A DNA stretch of 45,805 nt from CAVLCC01 sp963661535 (lineage in GTDB: Bacteria; Actinomycetota; Coriobacteriia; Coriobacteriales; CADBOM01): NCBI GenBank assembly GCA_963661535.1, contig CAVLCC010000012.1, forward strand, positions 1-45,805, given 5' to 3'. The notes beneath the pieces are model-generated. The model was not told the DNA's origin, did no database searches, and saw only the letters and a list, made by a program, of their open reading frames with translations. Of this stretch, positions 7,304-16,543 are shown piece by piece. How positions within the stretch are numbered: the first letter of the stretch is position 1; each line of letters opens with the position of its first letter. Position numbers and translations under genes: made by a program.

Positions 7304-8659
7304 CTACTGCTCTAAGCGACCTTCTTCCTTACTTTGCTCTTGCGCCTTCATTTCTAAAATTAGCAAAAGTGTTTGAACAGAAGAATTTCCCCCTTCTTCT
7401 GCCATTTTATTCATTTTGTTATAAACATAGCCAAGATACTCAAAATTGCTGCTTGCAGGTGTTGGGAGCACGTGCTTAAATCCACGATATACCTTGCGAA
7501 GCGGAGCTTTCATTACGCGCTTTAGTGTGCCCGTGCGCCCTAGTTTATCAAAATCGATTGCACGAGCATTCTTGTCGTTTTGCGCCCGTATTGCTTCGCG
7601 TTGTTCAAGCGTATAAGAGCCGCTCATCCACTCATATCTCTGCTGATAATACTTGCTCAAGTTTGACCTAGAAAACACATCTTCTGGAAACCATTTTGCC
7701 CAAAGTGCTGCCATCTGATTGCATATATTTTCTTGATCTAAAGGATTAAGTTTTAACGTATCATAACCCATGAAGTCGAGCGTCCACTTAAAGAGTTCTG
7801 GCATATATTTTTCGATATCACCAGACTCGGTCCAACGCTCGCATATACGATCTACAATGCTAACATGTTTGGCAATCTTTGTTGCATTTGCATTAGCAAT
7901 CTTTATCGCGTTAGCTTTTTCTCTTTCTTTTGTTCGTGCTTTATTCTTAGCAGCACTACTAGCATTTGTAGCACCGGTTGAATTCATTAGCGAGCCAGCA
8001 CGTGACACCCTATATCTATAAATTTGGTCAGAAATAAACACCGACCTCTTAGTTTTAGGAAACGCGCTGAATTGAAAAACCTTATCTTCTCCAAATTTAA
8101 TATCTTCTTCAAAACGCAAATTATTTGCATCTAAAAACTCTTTTGAAAATGCGTTGCGCCATACAAAGGGCTGCGCATTTTCTTCAAAAAGCACGTCTAG
8201 GCAAAATTCGTCGTATACAACGTCTCTTACATCTAGCGTATCTATAAGCCAAGGATCTTCTTCCCAACTTTGACCTATTAAAGACGCGCCAAACACAACC
8301 ATATCTGCGGGGTCGTTTTCGCAAAATGCTTCAACAACAGTTTTGCAAGCTGTAGGCTCTAGCGCATCGTCAGAGTCAACAAACATAATGATGTCGCCTT
8401 TTGCAGCCTCAAGCCCTGTATTGCGAGCGCCTGGCAATCCCTTGTTTTCTTGCTTTATAACAACAATTCTGTTATCTAGCTCGTCAAACAAGTCTAGCAA
8501 AAGCTGGCTTCTATCTTGCGAGCCATCGTTTACACATATAATTTCTATGTTGCGATATGTTTGGCAGCGCAAAGACTCTAAACACTCTACTAAATACATT
8601 TCTACGTTATATACAGGAACGATAATCGAAACCAGTGGTTGTTCTGTCATCTTCGTCAC
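7304..8659 (-). CDS. Family 2 glycosyltransferase (C-terminal extended)
   Basis: 451-residue GT-A fold transferase that would add a sugar to a cell-envelope glycan from a nucleotide-sugar donor. Residues 8-100 carry the typical start VSIIVPVYNVE, the NDGSQDRS loop and the metal-binding VDSDD. Residues of about 220-260 are a low-complexity Ala/Asn/Lys-rich insert (NASSAAKNKARTK and on), and the C-terminal 150 residues are a basic extension. The GTG at 8659 is preferred because GAAGG lies 6 nt before it; an ATG at 8650 is the alternative. It starts 2 bp after the stop of the upstream glycosyltransferase, indicating translational coupling. Acceptor and sugar cannot be deduced. Confidence 0.85.
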   Translation of the reverse strand: MTKMTEQPLVSIIVPVYNVEMYLVECLESLRCQTYRNIEIICVNDGSQDRSQLLLDLFDELDNRIVVIKQENKGLPGARNTGLEAAKGDIIMFVDSDDALEPTACKTVVEAFCENDPADMVVFGASLIGQSWEEDPWLIDTLDVRDVVYDEFCLDVLFEENAQPFVWRNAFSKEFLDANNLRFEEDIKFGEDKVFQFSAFPKTKRSVFISDQIYRYRVSRAGSLMNSTGATNASSAAKNKARTKEREKANAIKIANANATKIAKHVSIVDRICERWTESGDIEKYMPELFKWTLDFMGYDTLKLNPLDQENICNQMAALWAKWFPEDVFSRSNLSKYYQQRYEWMSGSYTLEQREAIRAQNDKNARAIDFDKLGRTGTLKRVMKAPLRKVYRGFKHVLPTPASSNFEYLGYVYNKMNKMAEEGGNSSVQTLLLILEMKAQEQSKEEGRLEQ

Positions 8660-8661
8660 CG

Positions 8662-9747
8662 TTAGCCTTCTTTCTTATATTCGAGCATGCGTTTTAGCGC
8701 ACCCACCCCACCATGCTTCATGTAATAAAGAGTACCAGAGATTGCACCTGAACTACCCTCATGAGATCTCATGGCATGGAACAACATGGGGTCATCAATG
8801 ATTAGCTTGCAGTCCTTTGGCTTCCAAGGCTCAAAATATGAAAAATCAAGTTGACCTTGCTTTTGGTACTCTTTAAAGTCATTCGAAAATCTTTCAATAA
8901 ATTCTTTGCGCAACTCTGGAGATAGACGCTCATAGTTCCACATATAGGTATCGTATTGCATCTTTATGAGCACAGGAAGCATGCGCTCTTTAAGCTCAGG
9001 AAAATGAATATCAAGGTAGCTAAACATCTCCGCATATTCATCGCAAACGCAATACATTTTGCCAGGTGAATTAACTGAGCTAGCTTCGTTATCTTGCCTG
9101 TAGTGCAAAAATGCATCGTGTATGCAATAAGCACGTTTTGCTGCAAGCCAAACTTTAAAATTAAAACCTGCATCTTGATAAGATGCTCCGGGCGTTTCTA
9201 AAAATCTAATTTGATTGTTGTTTAAAAACGAACGTTTATAAATTGCAGACCATATAGATGGTTTCATGTAAAACACATTTGGCTCATCTACGGGCGCAAA
9301 CACGTGGTCACACATCTCTTTATTAGAATATTCATAAAATTCTTCACGAGGCTCGGGAACCGACCAATAAAAATTAAAGTTTGATTTAACAACATCTGCA
9401 TCGTATTTTTTTGCAAGATCATATAAGGTCTTAAGCTCGTCTGCATCAATGAAGTCGTCAGACTCCAAAATTCCTATATATTCTCCTTGCGCAGCCTCGA
9501 TACCCATATTCATAGATATGCCATAACCAGAGTTTTCTTTGTCAATAACTCTAAAACGTGAGTCTGCATCTAGGTATTCTTGAATAATATCTCTTGAAGA
9601 ATCTCTAGAACCATCATTTATGCATATTATTTCGATATTCTTAAGAGTCTGTGCCGCCGCAGAGTCAAGACACTCTCTTAAGTATTTTTCTACATTATAA
9701 ATTGGAACAAGAAGCGATACCGCAATTTGACTATCTTCTAAAGACAT
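8662..9747 (-). CDS. Family 2 glycosyltransferase
   Basis: About 361-residue cytoplasmic GT-A transferase with VSLLVPIYNVEKYL, INDGSRDSS and the acidic motif ESDDF in the first 100 residues; the C-terminal half is mixed and without membrane spans. A farther ATG at 9795 would add 16 residues but lacks a ribosome binding site, while AGATAGG lies before the ATG at 9747, so I use the shorter start. It is coupled to the glycosyltransferase downstream and probably makes part of a wall teichoic-acid-like or capsular polymer. The nearby phosphoglycosyltransferase and flippase genes support a wall-glycan role. Confidence 0.85.
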   Translation of the reverse strand: MSLEDSQIAVSLLVPIYNVEKYLRECLDSAAAQTLKNIEIICINDGSRDSSRDIIQEYLDADSRFRVIDKENSGYGISMNMGIEAAQGEYIGILESDDFIDADELKTLYDLAKKYDADVVKSNFNFYWSVPEPREEFYEYSNKEMCDHVFAPVDEPNVFYMKPSIWSAIYKRSFLNNNQIRFLETPGASYQDAGFNFKVWLAAKRAYCIHDAFLHYRQDNEASSVNSPGKMYCVCDEYAEMFSYLDIHFPELKERMLPVLIKMQYDTYMWNYERLSPELRKEFIERFSNDFKEYQKQGQLDFSYFEPWKPKDCKLIIDDPMLFHAMRSHEGSSGAISGTLYYMKHGGVGALKRMLEYKKEG

Positions 9748-9940
9748 TCTAAAACCTATCTTTGTTATCTTTAAACAGTTTTTATTATTTAGCATTCAAT
9801 TTATTAAATGCACTCTAATTATAACCAATTTGGAGACTTTATCCAAAATCAATTTGCGTGTCTAGTTTGTTTAGTCTTTATAAGTCTCTATAAGTTGGTT
9901 AAGGTTAATTAGAGTTAATTCACGTGCCTCGGCTAAACGT

Positions 9941-10834
9941 TTAGGATTTATGGTCTTTATAGTCTTTGCGAAATGCCATATCTATTGCATGCAAAGGCGG
10001 TATGCGCTCTATCACTTTGGTAAATGACACTCTTTCAGACAGCAAATTAATCGCCAAGAGCACCAAAGTCAAAGGCACCAAAAGCCATATTGGCAAGGAG
10101 ATAGAGAGCAAAAATCCAACGAGTGCACCCATTGTGTTTGCGCCTGCGTCACCAAGCATTGCAATCTCTTTTCGGTCCAAACTCCATGTTGCCAAAACAG
10201 GTCCCAAACATGCCAAAGATGTGCTTAAAATTTCTAGGGCACTACACTCGATCATCTTGCTTATAACTAGGGCAATTATGCATATCACTATGCTAAATAT
10301 GTATACCTTGCTTGCACGCAAAGGACGCAAATCCATTAGATTTGAAAAATTTGCAAAGAGTGCAATGGTTAGGGCTGCGCAGATAATTCTGGTTAATCGC
10401 GCTGGGTCAAAAGGATCGTATAGCATAAGTCCCGTTGCCAAAGAGAGCAACCCAATTCCAATTAGCTTGAGCATTCCTGTTGTAAGATGCCCTCGCGATA
10501 ACTCCAAAAAGTGACCCTTAAATCCTTTTGACGTGCAGTCTCCTGCCCAATCATCAAACAATCCAAATGCGCATGTTCCCATAAGCAGAGGAAACGCATC
10601 TAGAATAATAGACATCCAAGTTGGCAGCGATATTTCTAGAAATTTAAAAACAACAGAGCCAATCCAAATCATTGCAAGCCAAATAACCCAAACAATGCCT
10701 AGACCCGTGATAACACTTGCACCGAGGTAGTTTCGCTGCGAAGGCGCATGCTTTGCAAGTTGAGGAAAAAGCATCGCGATAATGATATATGGAATTATGA
10801 CGCATAGAACTATGGCACTTATTATGCTTGCCAC
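9941..10834 (-). CDS. MraY/WecA-like polyprenyl-phosphate sugar-1-phosphate transferase
   Basis: 297-residue polytopic membrane protein of the glycosyltransferase 4 (MraY/WecA/TagO) family, which attaches a sugar-1-phosphate to undecaprenyl phosphate. Visible motifs are GLFDDWAGD near residue 110, NFSNLMDLRP in the middle and LGDAGANTMGALVGF near residue 225, matching the Asp-rich and LGDxG motifs of the family. The C-terminal HxH/HHxxE signature is reduced to PPLHAIDMAFR. It is shorter than true MraY (about 320-360). The start is GTG at 10834 behind a GAGAGG/ACGGG region. It is divergent from murJ and upstream of two glycosyltransferases. It could also be an inactive or specialised homologue, since some canonical positions are not conserved. 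Confidence 0.75.
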   Translation of the reverse strand: MASIISAIVLCVIIPYIIIAMLFPQLAKHAPSQRNYLGASVITGLGIVWVIWLAMIWIGSVVFKFLEISLPTWMSIILDAFPLLMGTCAFGLFDDWAGDCTSKGFKGHFLELSRGHLTTGMLKLIGIGLLSLATGLMLYDPFDPARLTRIICAALTIALFANFSNLMDLRPLRASKVYIFSIVICIIALVISKMIECSALEILSTSLACLGPVLATWSLDRKEIAMLGDAGANTMGALVGFLLSISLPIWLLVPLTLVLLAINLLSERVSFTKVIERIPPLHAIDMAFRKDYKDHKS

Positions 10835-11066
10835 AGGTTACCCGTCCTCTCTATTAGGCTTATCGCAAAAAATTTGCTCTGCGAGTTTGCTTTTAAACCA
10901 ACTGTCAAATTGGCTTTCTTTAAATTAAAACAGTCTTTATACTATACCAGCTAATTTGTTAATACACGACTCAACTTTGGTTTGTTATGATTATTAAAAA
11001 CAAAAAATGCATGCCAAGCTAAACTAAGCTTCTAAACGACTCTAAACGAAAAGCAGATATTTTAAT

Positions 11067-12875
11067 ATGAATCATAAACTAAGTGGAGCACATCTAAAAC
11101 GCAATAATTCTAATATGGATGATGCGCCGAGAAATACTAATGCAGAAATTTCTAATAGCTCCTTAAGCGACGAATTTATCGAAGGTGATTTGCACGTCAA
11201 AAATGTTGGCGAGCATATTAAAAAAACTAATACCAAGCCAGATGCAGAAAACAATTCTAATGAAGATGAAGCAAAAAACACCAAATCAGTTGCAAAGTCT
11301 ACTGCAACCATGTCTATAGCCACTTTGCTTTCAAGAGCTACCGGCTTCTTTAGAACGTGGGCTTGCGCGTTCGCTTTAGGTAATACAGTTTTGTCGTCTG
11401 CTTATCAAGTGGCTAACAACATGCCAAACATGCTTTATGAGCTTGTTGCGGGCGGCATTCTTACCACGGCTTTTTTGCCTGTATATCTTACTGAGCTAGA
11501 AAACAGGGGCAAAAAAGCAGCAGGTAACTTCGCAGGAAACTTAATGGGAATTGGAGCCATAGTGCTAGGAGCAGTGGCACTTCTAGCAACAATATTTGCT
11601 CCACAAGTTATTGCTACACAAACATTTATGTCATCTTCTCAAGAGGATGTAGAACTAGCAATTTTTTTCTTTAGGTTCTTTGCAATACAGGTGCTCTTTT
11701 ATGGCGTTGGCGCAATTATCTCTGGAATCCTAAACGGGCACAAAAGTTTTTTGTGGCCAGCTCTAGGTCCTGTATTTAATAACGTCGTTGTAATTGCAAC
11801 TATGTTTGTATACGTGTTCGTAGCCCCAATAGATGCAACTTTTGCTAAGTCGGTTTTAGCCTGCGGAACTTCTTTGGGAGTACTCGTGATGATGTGCGTG
11901 CAAATACCGGCACTTATAAAGCTAAAAATTCCTATTAAGCTACATGTGGATTTTAAAGATCCAACGCTAATTAGAACACTAAAAATTGCACTTCCAGCAA
12001 CAGTTTTTGTTGTTGTAAATCTTGTGGTAGTAAGCGTGCGCAATTCGTTTTCGCTAGGCGTTGCTTCTAACGGTCCTTCGACCTTAAGCTACGCTTGGCT
12101 TTGGTATCAGTTCCCATATGGAGTAATAGCTGTGGCCTTATCAACCGCGATGCTAACAGAGATGAGTTCAGCAGCCGCTGTTAAGGATTGGCCACTCTTT
12201 CGCAGAAATGTCAAATCTGGATTGTCGGGAACTATGTTTTTGATTATGCCTTTAGCAGTGCTTATGATTGTTCTGGCTTTTGAGCTTGTAAATCTCTATC
12301 ACGCTGGACAATTTACGGCAGATGATGTGGCTGAGGTAACTGTAATTTTGCGAGTTTGGGCACTCTCATTGCCCTTTTATGCAGGTTATATGTATATGTA
12401 TAGATCGTTTAGCGCGATGCAAGACCTCGGCATGGTCACGTGGATTGATGCAGCTGGACGCATTGTGCAAGCTGCTCTATATGCAATTCTTACCACAGCT
12501 GGAGGAGAAAATGGTCTGGGTCTTGCAGGTATTCCACTAGCTGACTTTGTATTTTATTTCACAATGTTTTTTGTGCTGTGTTTTATCATGCGGAAAAAAA
12601 TTGGCGAATATGGGCTAAAGACCATTTTCGCGACTATCTTAAAAACTGTTGTAGCTTCTGCCGTAACAGGAGTGGTGGCTTGGCTGCTTCATGCATTTGC
12701 ATTTTCGTGGGTAACTCTTCCTGGAAGCTCAATTGCAACCTCTGTCTTTAATATTGTGATAATAGGAATTGCAGGACTAGCGATCTTTTATGTTGCATGC
12801 AAGCTTTTGCGCATGAAAGAAGCATCGTTGATTGGCTCTGTTATAGGCAAAGTTGGAAGAAAACTTAAACATTAG
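11067..12875 (+). CDS. murJ: Lipid II flippase MurJ
   Basis: 602-residue MVF/MOP-superfamily protein with about fourteen membrane helices, which moves lipid-linked peptidoglycan precursor across the membrane. The N-terminal 75 residues are a hydrophilic Asn/Lys/Glu-rich tail, a feature common in actinobacterial MurJ. The membrane part begins at SIATLLSRATGFFRTW, and the family signature NMPNMLYELVAGG follows near residue 118. The ribosome binding site before the ATG is poor; an ATG at 11115 is also possible because the tail is not conserved. A short glycosyltransferase gene follows after 49 bp. The gene is divergent from the MraY/WecA-like gene. Confidence 0.88.
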   Translation: MNHKLSGAHLKRNNSNMDDAPRNTNAEISNSSLSDEFIEGDLHVKNVGEHIKKTNTKPDAENNSNEDEAKNTKSVAKSTATMSIATLLSRATGFFRTWACAFALGNTVLSSAYQVANNMPNMLYELVAGGILTTAFLPVYLTELENRGKKAAGNFAGNLMGIGAIVLGAVALLATIFAPQVIATQTFMSSSQEDVELAIFFFRFFAIQVLFYGVGAIISGILNGHKSFLWPALGPVFNNVVVIATMFVYVFVAPIDATFAKSVLACGTSLGVLVMMCVQIPALIKLKIPIKLHVDFKDPTLIRTLKIALPATVFVVVNLVVVSVRNSFSLGVASNGPSTLSYAWLWYQFPYGVIAVALSTAMLTEMSSAAAVKDWPLFRRNVKSGLSGTMFLIMPLAVLMIVLAFELVNLYHAGQFTADDVAEVTVILRVWALSLPFYAGYMYMYRSFSAMQDLGMVTWIDAAGRIVQAALYAILTTAGGENGLGLAGIPLADFVFYFTMFFVLCFIMRKKIGEYGLKTIFATILKTVVASAVTGVVAWLLHAFAFSWVTLPGSSIATSVFNIVIIGIAGLAIFYVACKLLRMKEASLIGSVIGKVGRKLKH

Positions 12876-12924
12876 TTAGTGTTGATGGGCAGCAAATAAC
12901 GCAACTTTTTGTAGGAGGATACCC

Positions 12925-13584
12925 TTGGAAATCGTAGTATTTATTCCTGCTTTTAACGAGGAAACAACCATTTTATCCACAGTTGAGTCGGCTTGGAAAA
13001 TTGAGGGGGTAACTCGAGTTGTTGTTATTGATGATTGCTCGCACGACTCCACAAAACAGCAAGCTCTTATAGGTGGAGCAACCGTTATCTCTCTAAATGC
13101 CCACAAAGGCAAGGGTGGAGCCCTTATGGCAGGACTTGCCGACTACGAATTTGACTACTGCATGTTTTTAGATGCAGACCTAGGGATGAGTGCCAAGCAA
13201 GGTGTACTTCTGCTTGCTCCAGTGGTTTGTGGGCAGTTAGATATGTCTATAGCAAGGTTTCCTCAGCCTGCGCATAAAACTGGGCTTGGAAAAGTTAAGG
13301 AGCTTGCTGCCTGCGCAATTAGTGAGACTGCGCCTGGGTTTGAATGTAAGAGTCCACTTAGTGGACAGAGAGCATTTTCTTCTAGGTGCATAAACGCGCT
13401 TTTGCCACTAGCAGACGGTTTTGGAGTAGAAGTTGCGCTTACAATCAAGGCATTCAAACTCGGCTTTAAAGTTGGTGAAGTCGAAACACAAATGGAACAT
13501 AGGCAAACCGCCAACACGCCTGCTGGATATGCCCACAGGCTTCAGCAATATCTGGATATTAAGCGCACACTCAAAAAGCTATAG
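12925..13584 (+). CDS. Small family 2 glycosyltransferase (polyprenyl-phosphate type)
   Basis: 219-residue protein similar to dolichyl-phosphate/polyprenyl-phosphate mannosyl- or glucosyltransferase catalytic domains: VVFIPAFNEETTI at the N-terminus, VVVIDDCSHDS, and the metal motif DADLG near residue 77. No membrane helices are seen. The start codon is TTG at 12925, chosen because AGGAGG lies 6 nt before it and translation begins directly with the GT2 fold. It follows murJ closely and is probably co-transcribed, which suggests a role in cell-wall glycan or lipid-linked sugar synthesis. Confidence 0.8.
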   Translation: MEIVVFIPAFNEETTILSTVESAWKIEGVTRVVVIDDCSHDSTKQQALIGGATVISLNAHKGKGGALMAGLADYEFDYCMFLDADLGMSAKQGVLLLAPVVCGQLDMSIARFPQPAHKTGLGKVKELAACAISETAPGFECKSPLSGQRAFSSRCINALLPLADGFGVEVALTIKAFKLGFKVGEVETQMEHRQTANTPAGYAHRLQQYLDIKRTLKKL

Positions 13585-13642
13585 CGCGCCCTTGTGCTGT
13601 GGGTGTTGCACGTTAAATACTTATGAACCCCAAACGCGCCCC

Positions 13643-13670
13643 GCGCAATGTAGAGCATTATGAGTTGCGC
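13643..13670. terminator. Weak hairpin between convergent genes
   Basis: GCGCAA (13643-13648) and TTGCGC (13665-13670) can pair in the 96-bp gap between two convergent genes. There is no clear T run, so terminator function is uncertain. Confidence 0.3.
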
Positions 13671-13680
13671 ATTCACACAT

Positions 13681-14217
13681 TTATTCTTCTTGCAAAATTG
13701 CAACTACCTCATCCAAATTGCTTGCAAAATGTATATCTTTTTGGTGCTCACGAGAAGACAATCCTGTCTCAATCATATGGTTTAGCAGTTCTTTTAGGCT
13801 GTCGTAGTATCCACATAAATTGTAGATTATACAAGGTGCATCTAGGCGGTTTAGTGAAGCGCGAGCCATAATCTCAGAGATTTCCTCGAGTGTACCCGTG
13901 GCTCCAGGAAAAGCAATAAAAGCATCCCCTAGCTCAACCATTTTCGCTTTTCTCTGCGCCATAGTTTGAGTAACAATTAGCTCAGTTACCTCGTTGAGCT
14001 GCACTTCTTCTTCCATAAAAAACTGTGGCTCCACACCAATAACCTTGCCACCTGCAGCTAACGCATGGCTTGCAAGTCTACCCATTAAGCCAATTTTAGA
14101 ACCACCATATACTAGAGTGTTGCCACTGCTGCCTATCCAAGTTCCAAGTTCGTCTGCTGCTTCCAAAAAAGCGGGCACATTACCTTCGCTAGAACCTAGA
14201 TAAACCGTGATATTCAT
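13681..14217 (-). CDS. LOG-family (TIGR00730-type) nucleotide phosphoribohydrolase
   Basis: 178-residue Rossmann-like protein of the LOG / lysine-decarboxylase-like family. Characterised members hydrolyse cytokinin or other nucleoside 5'-monophosphates to free base and ribose 5-phosphate. The N-terminal ITVYLGSSEGN and the TLVYGGSKIGLMGRLA segment are typical. The usual PGGxGTxEE motif reads PGATGTLEE here (about residues 104-112), with Ala for the second Gly. GGAG lies about 7 nt before the ATG. It is the last gene of the minus-strand housekeeping block, 46 bp after steB. The catalytic Glu is kept, so activity remains likely, but the natural substrate is unknown. Confidence 0.78.
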   Translation of the reverse strand: MNITVYLGSSEGNVPAFLEAADELGTWIGSSGNTLVYGGSKIGLMGRLASHALAAGGKVIGVEPQFFMEEEVQLNEVTELIVTQTMAQRKAKMVELGDAFIAFPGATGTLEEISEIMARASLNRLDAPCIIYNLCGYYDSLKELLNHMIETGLSSREHQKDIHFASNLDEVVAILQEE

Positions 14218-14263
14218 TTTATTTCTCCATATCTAAAATTTGTGAATCCGCACAGTCTTAAGT

Positions 14264-15352
14264 TTAATATGACGGATACCAAAAAGACGAATCCCTATCA
14301 GGACCATACACCCCAGCAGCCTTGCTAACAAGCAAAGAAACTATTGAGTATCTTCCCATGTATCCACTGCAAGAGCTCACCCCCGCAATGCCTAGCCTCG
14401 AGGCTTGATCCATCAGGTCTTTAGACTCTGTGGAATTTTGAGTAAAAACAACAGCGGCACCTTTATTCTTTAGCTGATTTGCAATTTGTAGCGAAACAGT
14501 GTCTGCTACATATTTTGTGGTGTTTGACTCACCTTGCTGGCTCGAGCTCGAGCCATCGCCCGATGACTGCTGATTGTCCTCAGATTGCTCCTCAGTTTGA
14601 GACAAGTCCGAGCTGTCAGTTTGCTCACTCTGACCTTGTGAGCCCTGCCCTTGTGCTTGAGCTTGCGAACCCTGCCCCTGCGAAACATTAACATGCATAT
14701 TTATACAACCGCTAATTGTGTCTGGAATATGCGACGAATTCTCAATAGAAATAATTCCATTTTGAATTAGGCATGTTGTAACCGGATAAGCACTCTTATC
14801 GCCATCAGAGATATTGCTTGATGACGAAATTGTTCCACCATCAAAAACTGTATCTTGTTGAGTACGCGCTGTCCACTCCTTTGCAAGAGCCTGCGCTAGA
14901 GTGCTCGTATATTCTTCACCTTCTACAGTTGGCACGACAGTTCTAAGCGCAGCTAAGATTGTGCTATTAGACGTGCCGTAGGCTTCTGTATCTACATGAA
15001 CTATGGTATATCTTCCGCCTGCGTCGGTAATATATCCTGCAACTTCTCGAGAAGCATTGCTATCTTCGCTAGAAGTTCCAGTGAGTATCACCACGTCCAT
15101 GTTTGCTAGCTTGCCGTCGTCCCACTTATCAACAAAACTTCCAGATAGAGCCTCGTATTGTTTTGAGGAGAGATCTAGTTCGTCATTTTGAGAGGATAAG
15201 TCTGAATATTTATCGAACAAAGAATCTACCAAATCGGATGTGGTTGTGCTTAAAAGTCCGCTGCCTCCAATTGCAGCTCCAAGCAAAAGACCCCCCGCCA
15301 ATGCCAAAAACACCGCGCAAATTGTTACCAAATGATACTTAAAACTATACAT
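14264..15352 (-). CDS. SteB / MctB-family copper transporter-like envelope protein
   Basis: 362-residue protein with one N-terminal membrane anchor (HLVTICAVFLALAGGLLLGAAIG, about residues 6-28) and an extracytoplasmic remainder. The family (MctB, or SteB in corynebacteria) has been linked to copper homeostasis and to septum/cell-envelope assembly with SteA. A coiled stretch follows the anchor (about 40-65). Residues of about 225-280 are a low-complexity Gln/Ser/Gly/Glu-rich linker that looks like a disordered insertion. The ATG at 15352 follows an AGAAGAG site. It lies directly after steA, as in other Actinomycetota. Confidence 0.8.
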   Translation of the reverse strand: MYSFKYHLVTICAVFLALAGGLLLGAAIGGSGLLSTTTSDLVDSLFDKYSDLSSQNDELDLSSKQYEALSGSFVDKWDDGKLANMDVVILTGTSSEDSNASREVAGYITDAGGRYTIVHVDTEAYGTSNSTILAALRTVVPTVEGEEYTSTLAQALAKEWTARTQQDTVFDGGTISSSSNISDGDKSAYPVTTCLIQNGIISIENSSHIPDTISGCINMHVNVSQGQGSQAQAQGQGSQGQSEQTDSSDLSQTEEQSEDNQQSSGDGSSSSQQGESNTTKYVADTVSLQIANQLKNKGAAVVFTQNSTESKDLMDQASRLGIAGVSSCSGYMGRYSIVSLLVSKAAGVYGPDRDSSFWYPSY

Positions 15353-15417
15353 TAAACTCTTCTGTCTTTTGCTGATTACAATCTAATAAACACGAATATA
15401 CACCAAAACACCTGCGT

Positions 15418-16542
15418 TTATAAACCAAGACCCGCAAGAAACGTAAGCCACATAACCATAAGCGTGTTTCGCAGCGGTTCTGATATTAATACGATAGAAA
15501 ATATCATCACTAAGGCAGCAATAATCACAATAAATACATATCTATCGGGCGGAGAAGGTCTATAGAGTTTGCTCACGCCTTTTGCATCTACCAATCTTGT
15601 GCCCACACGCAAACGCACTAAAAATGTAGATGCCATTCCGTTGCGTCCTTTTTCCATATATTCAATTAGGTTAGAGTGAGTGCCGACAGCAACTATTAGG
15701 TCTGCCTTGTATTCCCATGCCAAAAGCATAGCTAGATCTTCGCTTGTAGCAGCAAGTGGCCACACCTTATATTTAACACCGAGCTCATCGAGTCTAGCTG
15801 CCGATGGACAGCTTCCATCTTCATAAGCATGGGCAATAATCTCGGGCGCACGACGAAGAGTATCATCTGACACCGAGTCCATATCGCCAACTATAATATT
15901 TGGCTCAAGACCAGCATCAACTATTGCATCTGCTCCGCCATCAACTGCAACAATTACTGGTTTAACTTCACGAATATATGACCTTAAGGTTTTTAGATCA
16001 TCCTCAAAACCTGGACCTCTAACAACTATTAGAACTTGCTTGTCTCTAAGAACGGTATCTATGTGAGGAACATTTGGTTTATAGATAATTCTGCCATTGT
16101 CTTTTTTGAGATATTCCGCGGTATTAACAACAAAATTTTCTAGCTCTTTGTCAACCATTGCAATAGCCGCATTGGCTTGCTCTTCAATTTCTTCGCTATG
16201 CAATACCTTGCCAGTTGCAACAGTCTTGCCTTCTTGTAAAATTGAGCCATCGTCTTGCACCTCAACGCAAACGCCCTCTGTAATTGCGTCAAACATATCT
16301 TCAGAGTCGAGGTCAACTAAAGGAATACCTGCGTTTAATATAACAAGGGGGGCATAGTTAGGATACTCTCCCGAGACAGATTTTTTTGCATTTATAACCG
16401 CTTTAACCTCTGCTTTTACGAGAGCCTCCACAGATACTCTATCAATATCCAAGTGCGAAATTACAGCAATGTCCCCAGGAAGTAGCATAGGGCATAGCCG
16501 CTTGGTTGACCTGCCTAATCTCGCTGGACCCGATGCTAACAT
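15418..16542 (-). CDS. steA: Putative cytokinetic ring protein SteA
   Basis: 374-residue protein with a thiamin-pyrophosphokinase-like domain (GPGFEDDLKTL through VAVDGGADAIVDAGLEPNIIVGDMDSVSD, about residues 175-245) and a C-terminal membrane helix (about 335-360). In corynebacteria SteA works with SteB at the division septum. The ATG at 16542 is preceded by AGGTG about 7 nt upstream, and only 1 bp separates it from the recN stop codon, so the two are coupled. The gene order recN-steA-steB is the expected one for Actinomycetota. Confidence 0.85.
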   Translation of the reverse strand: MLASGPARLGRSTKRLCPMLLPGDIAVISHLDIDRVSVEALVKAEVKAVINAKKSVSGEYPNYAPLVILNAGIPLVDLDSEDMFDAITEGVCVEVQDDGSILQEGKTVATGKVLHSEEIEEQANAAIAMVDKELENFVVNTAEYLKKDNGRIIYKPNVPHIDTVLRDKQVLIVVRGPGFEDDLKTLRSYIREVKPVIVAVDGGADAIVDAGLEPNIIVGDMDSVSDDTLRRAPEIIAHAYEDGSCPSAARLDELGVKYKVWPLAATSEDLAMLLAWEYKADLIVAVGTHSNLIEYMEKGRNGMASTFLVRLRVGTRLVDAKGVSKLYRPSPPDRYVFIVIIAALVMIFSIVLISEPLRNTLMVMWLTFLAGLGL

Positions 16543-16543
16543 T

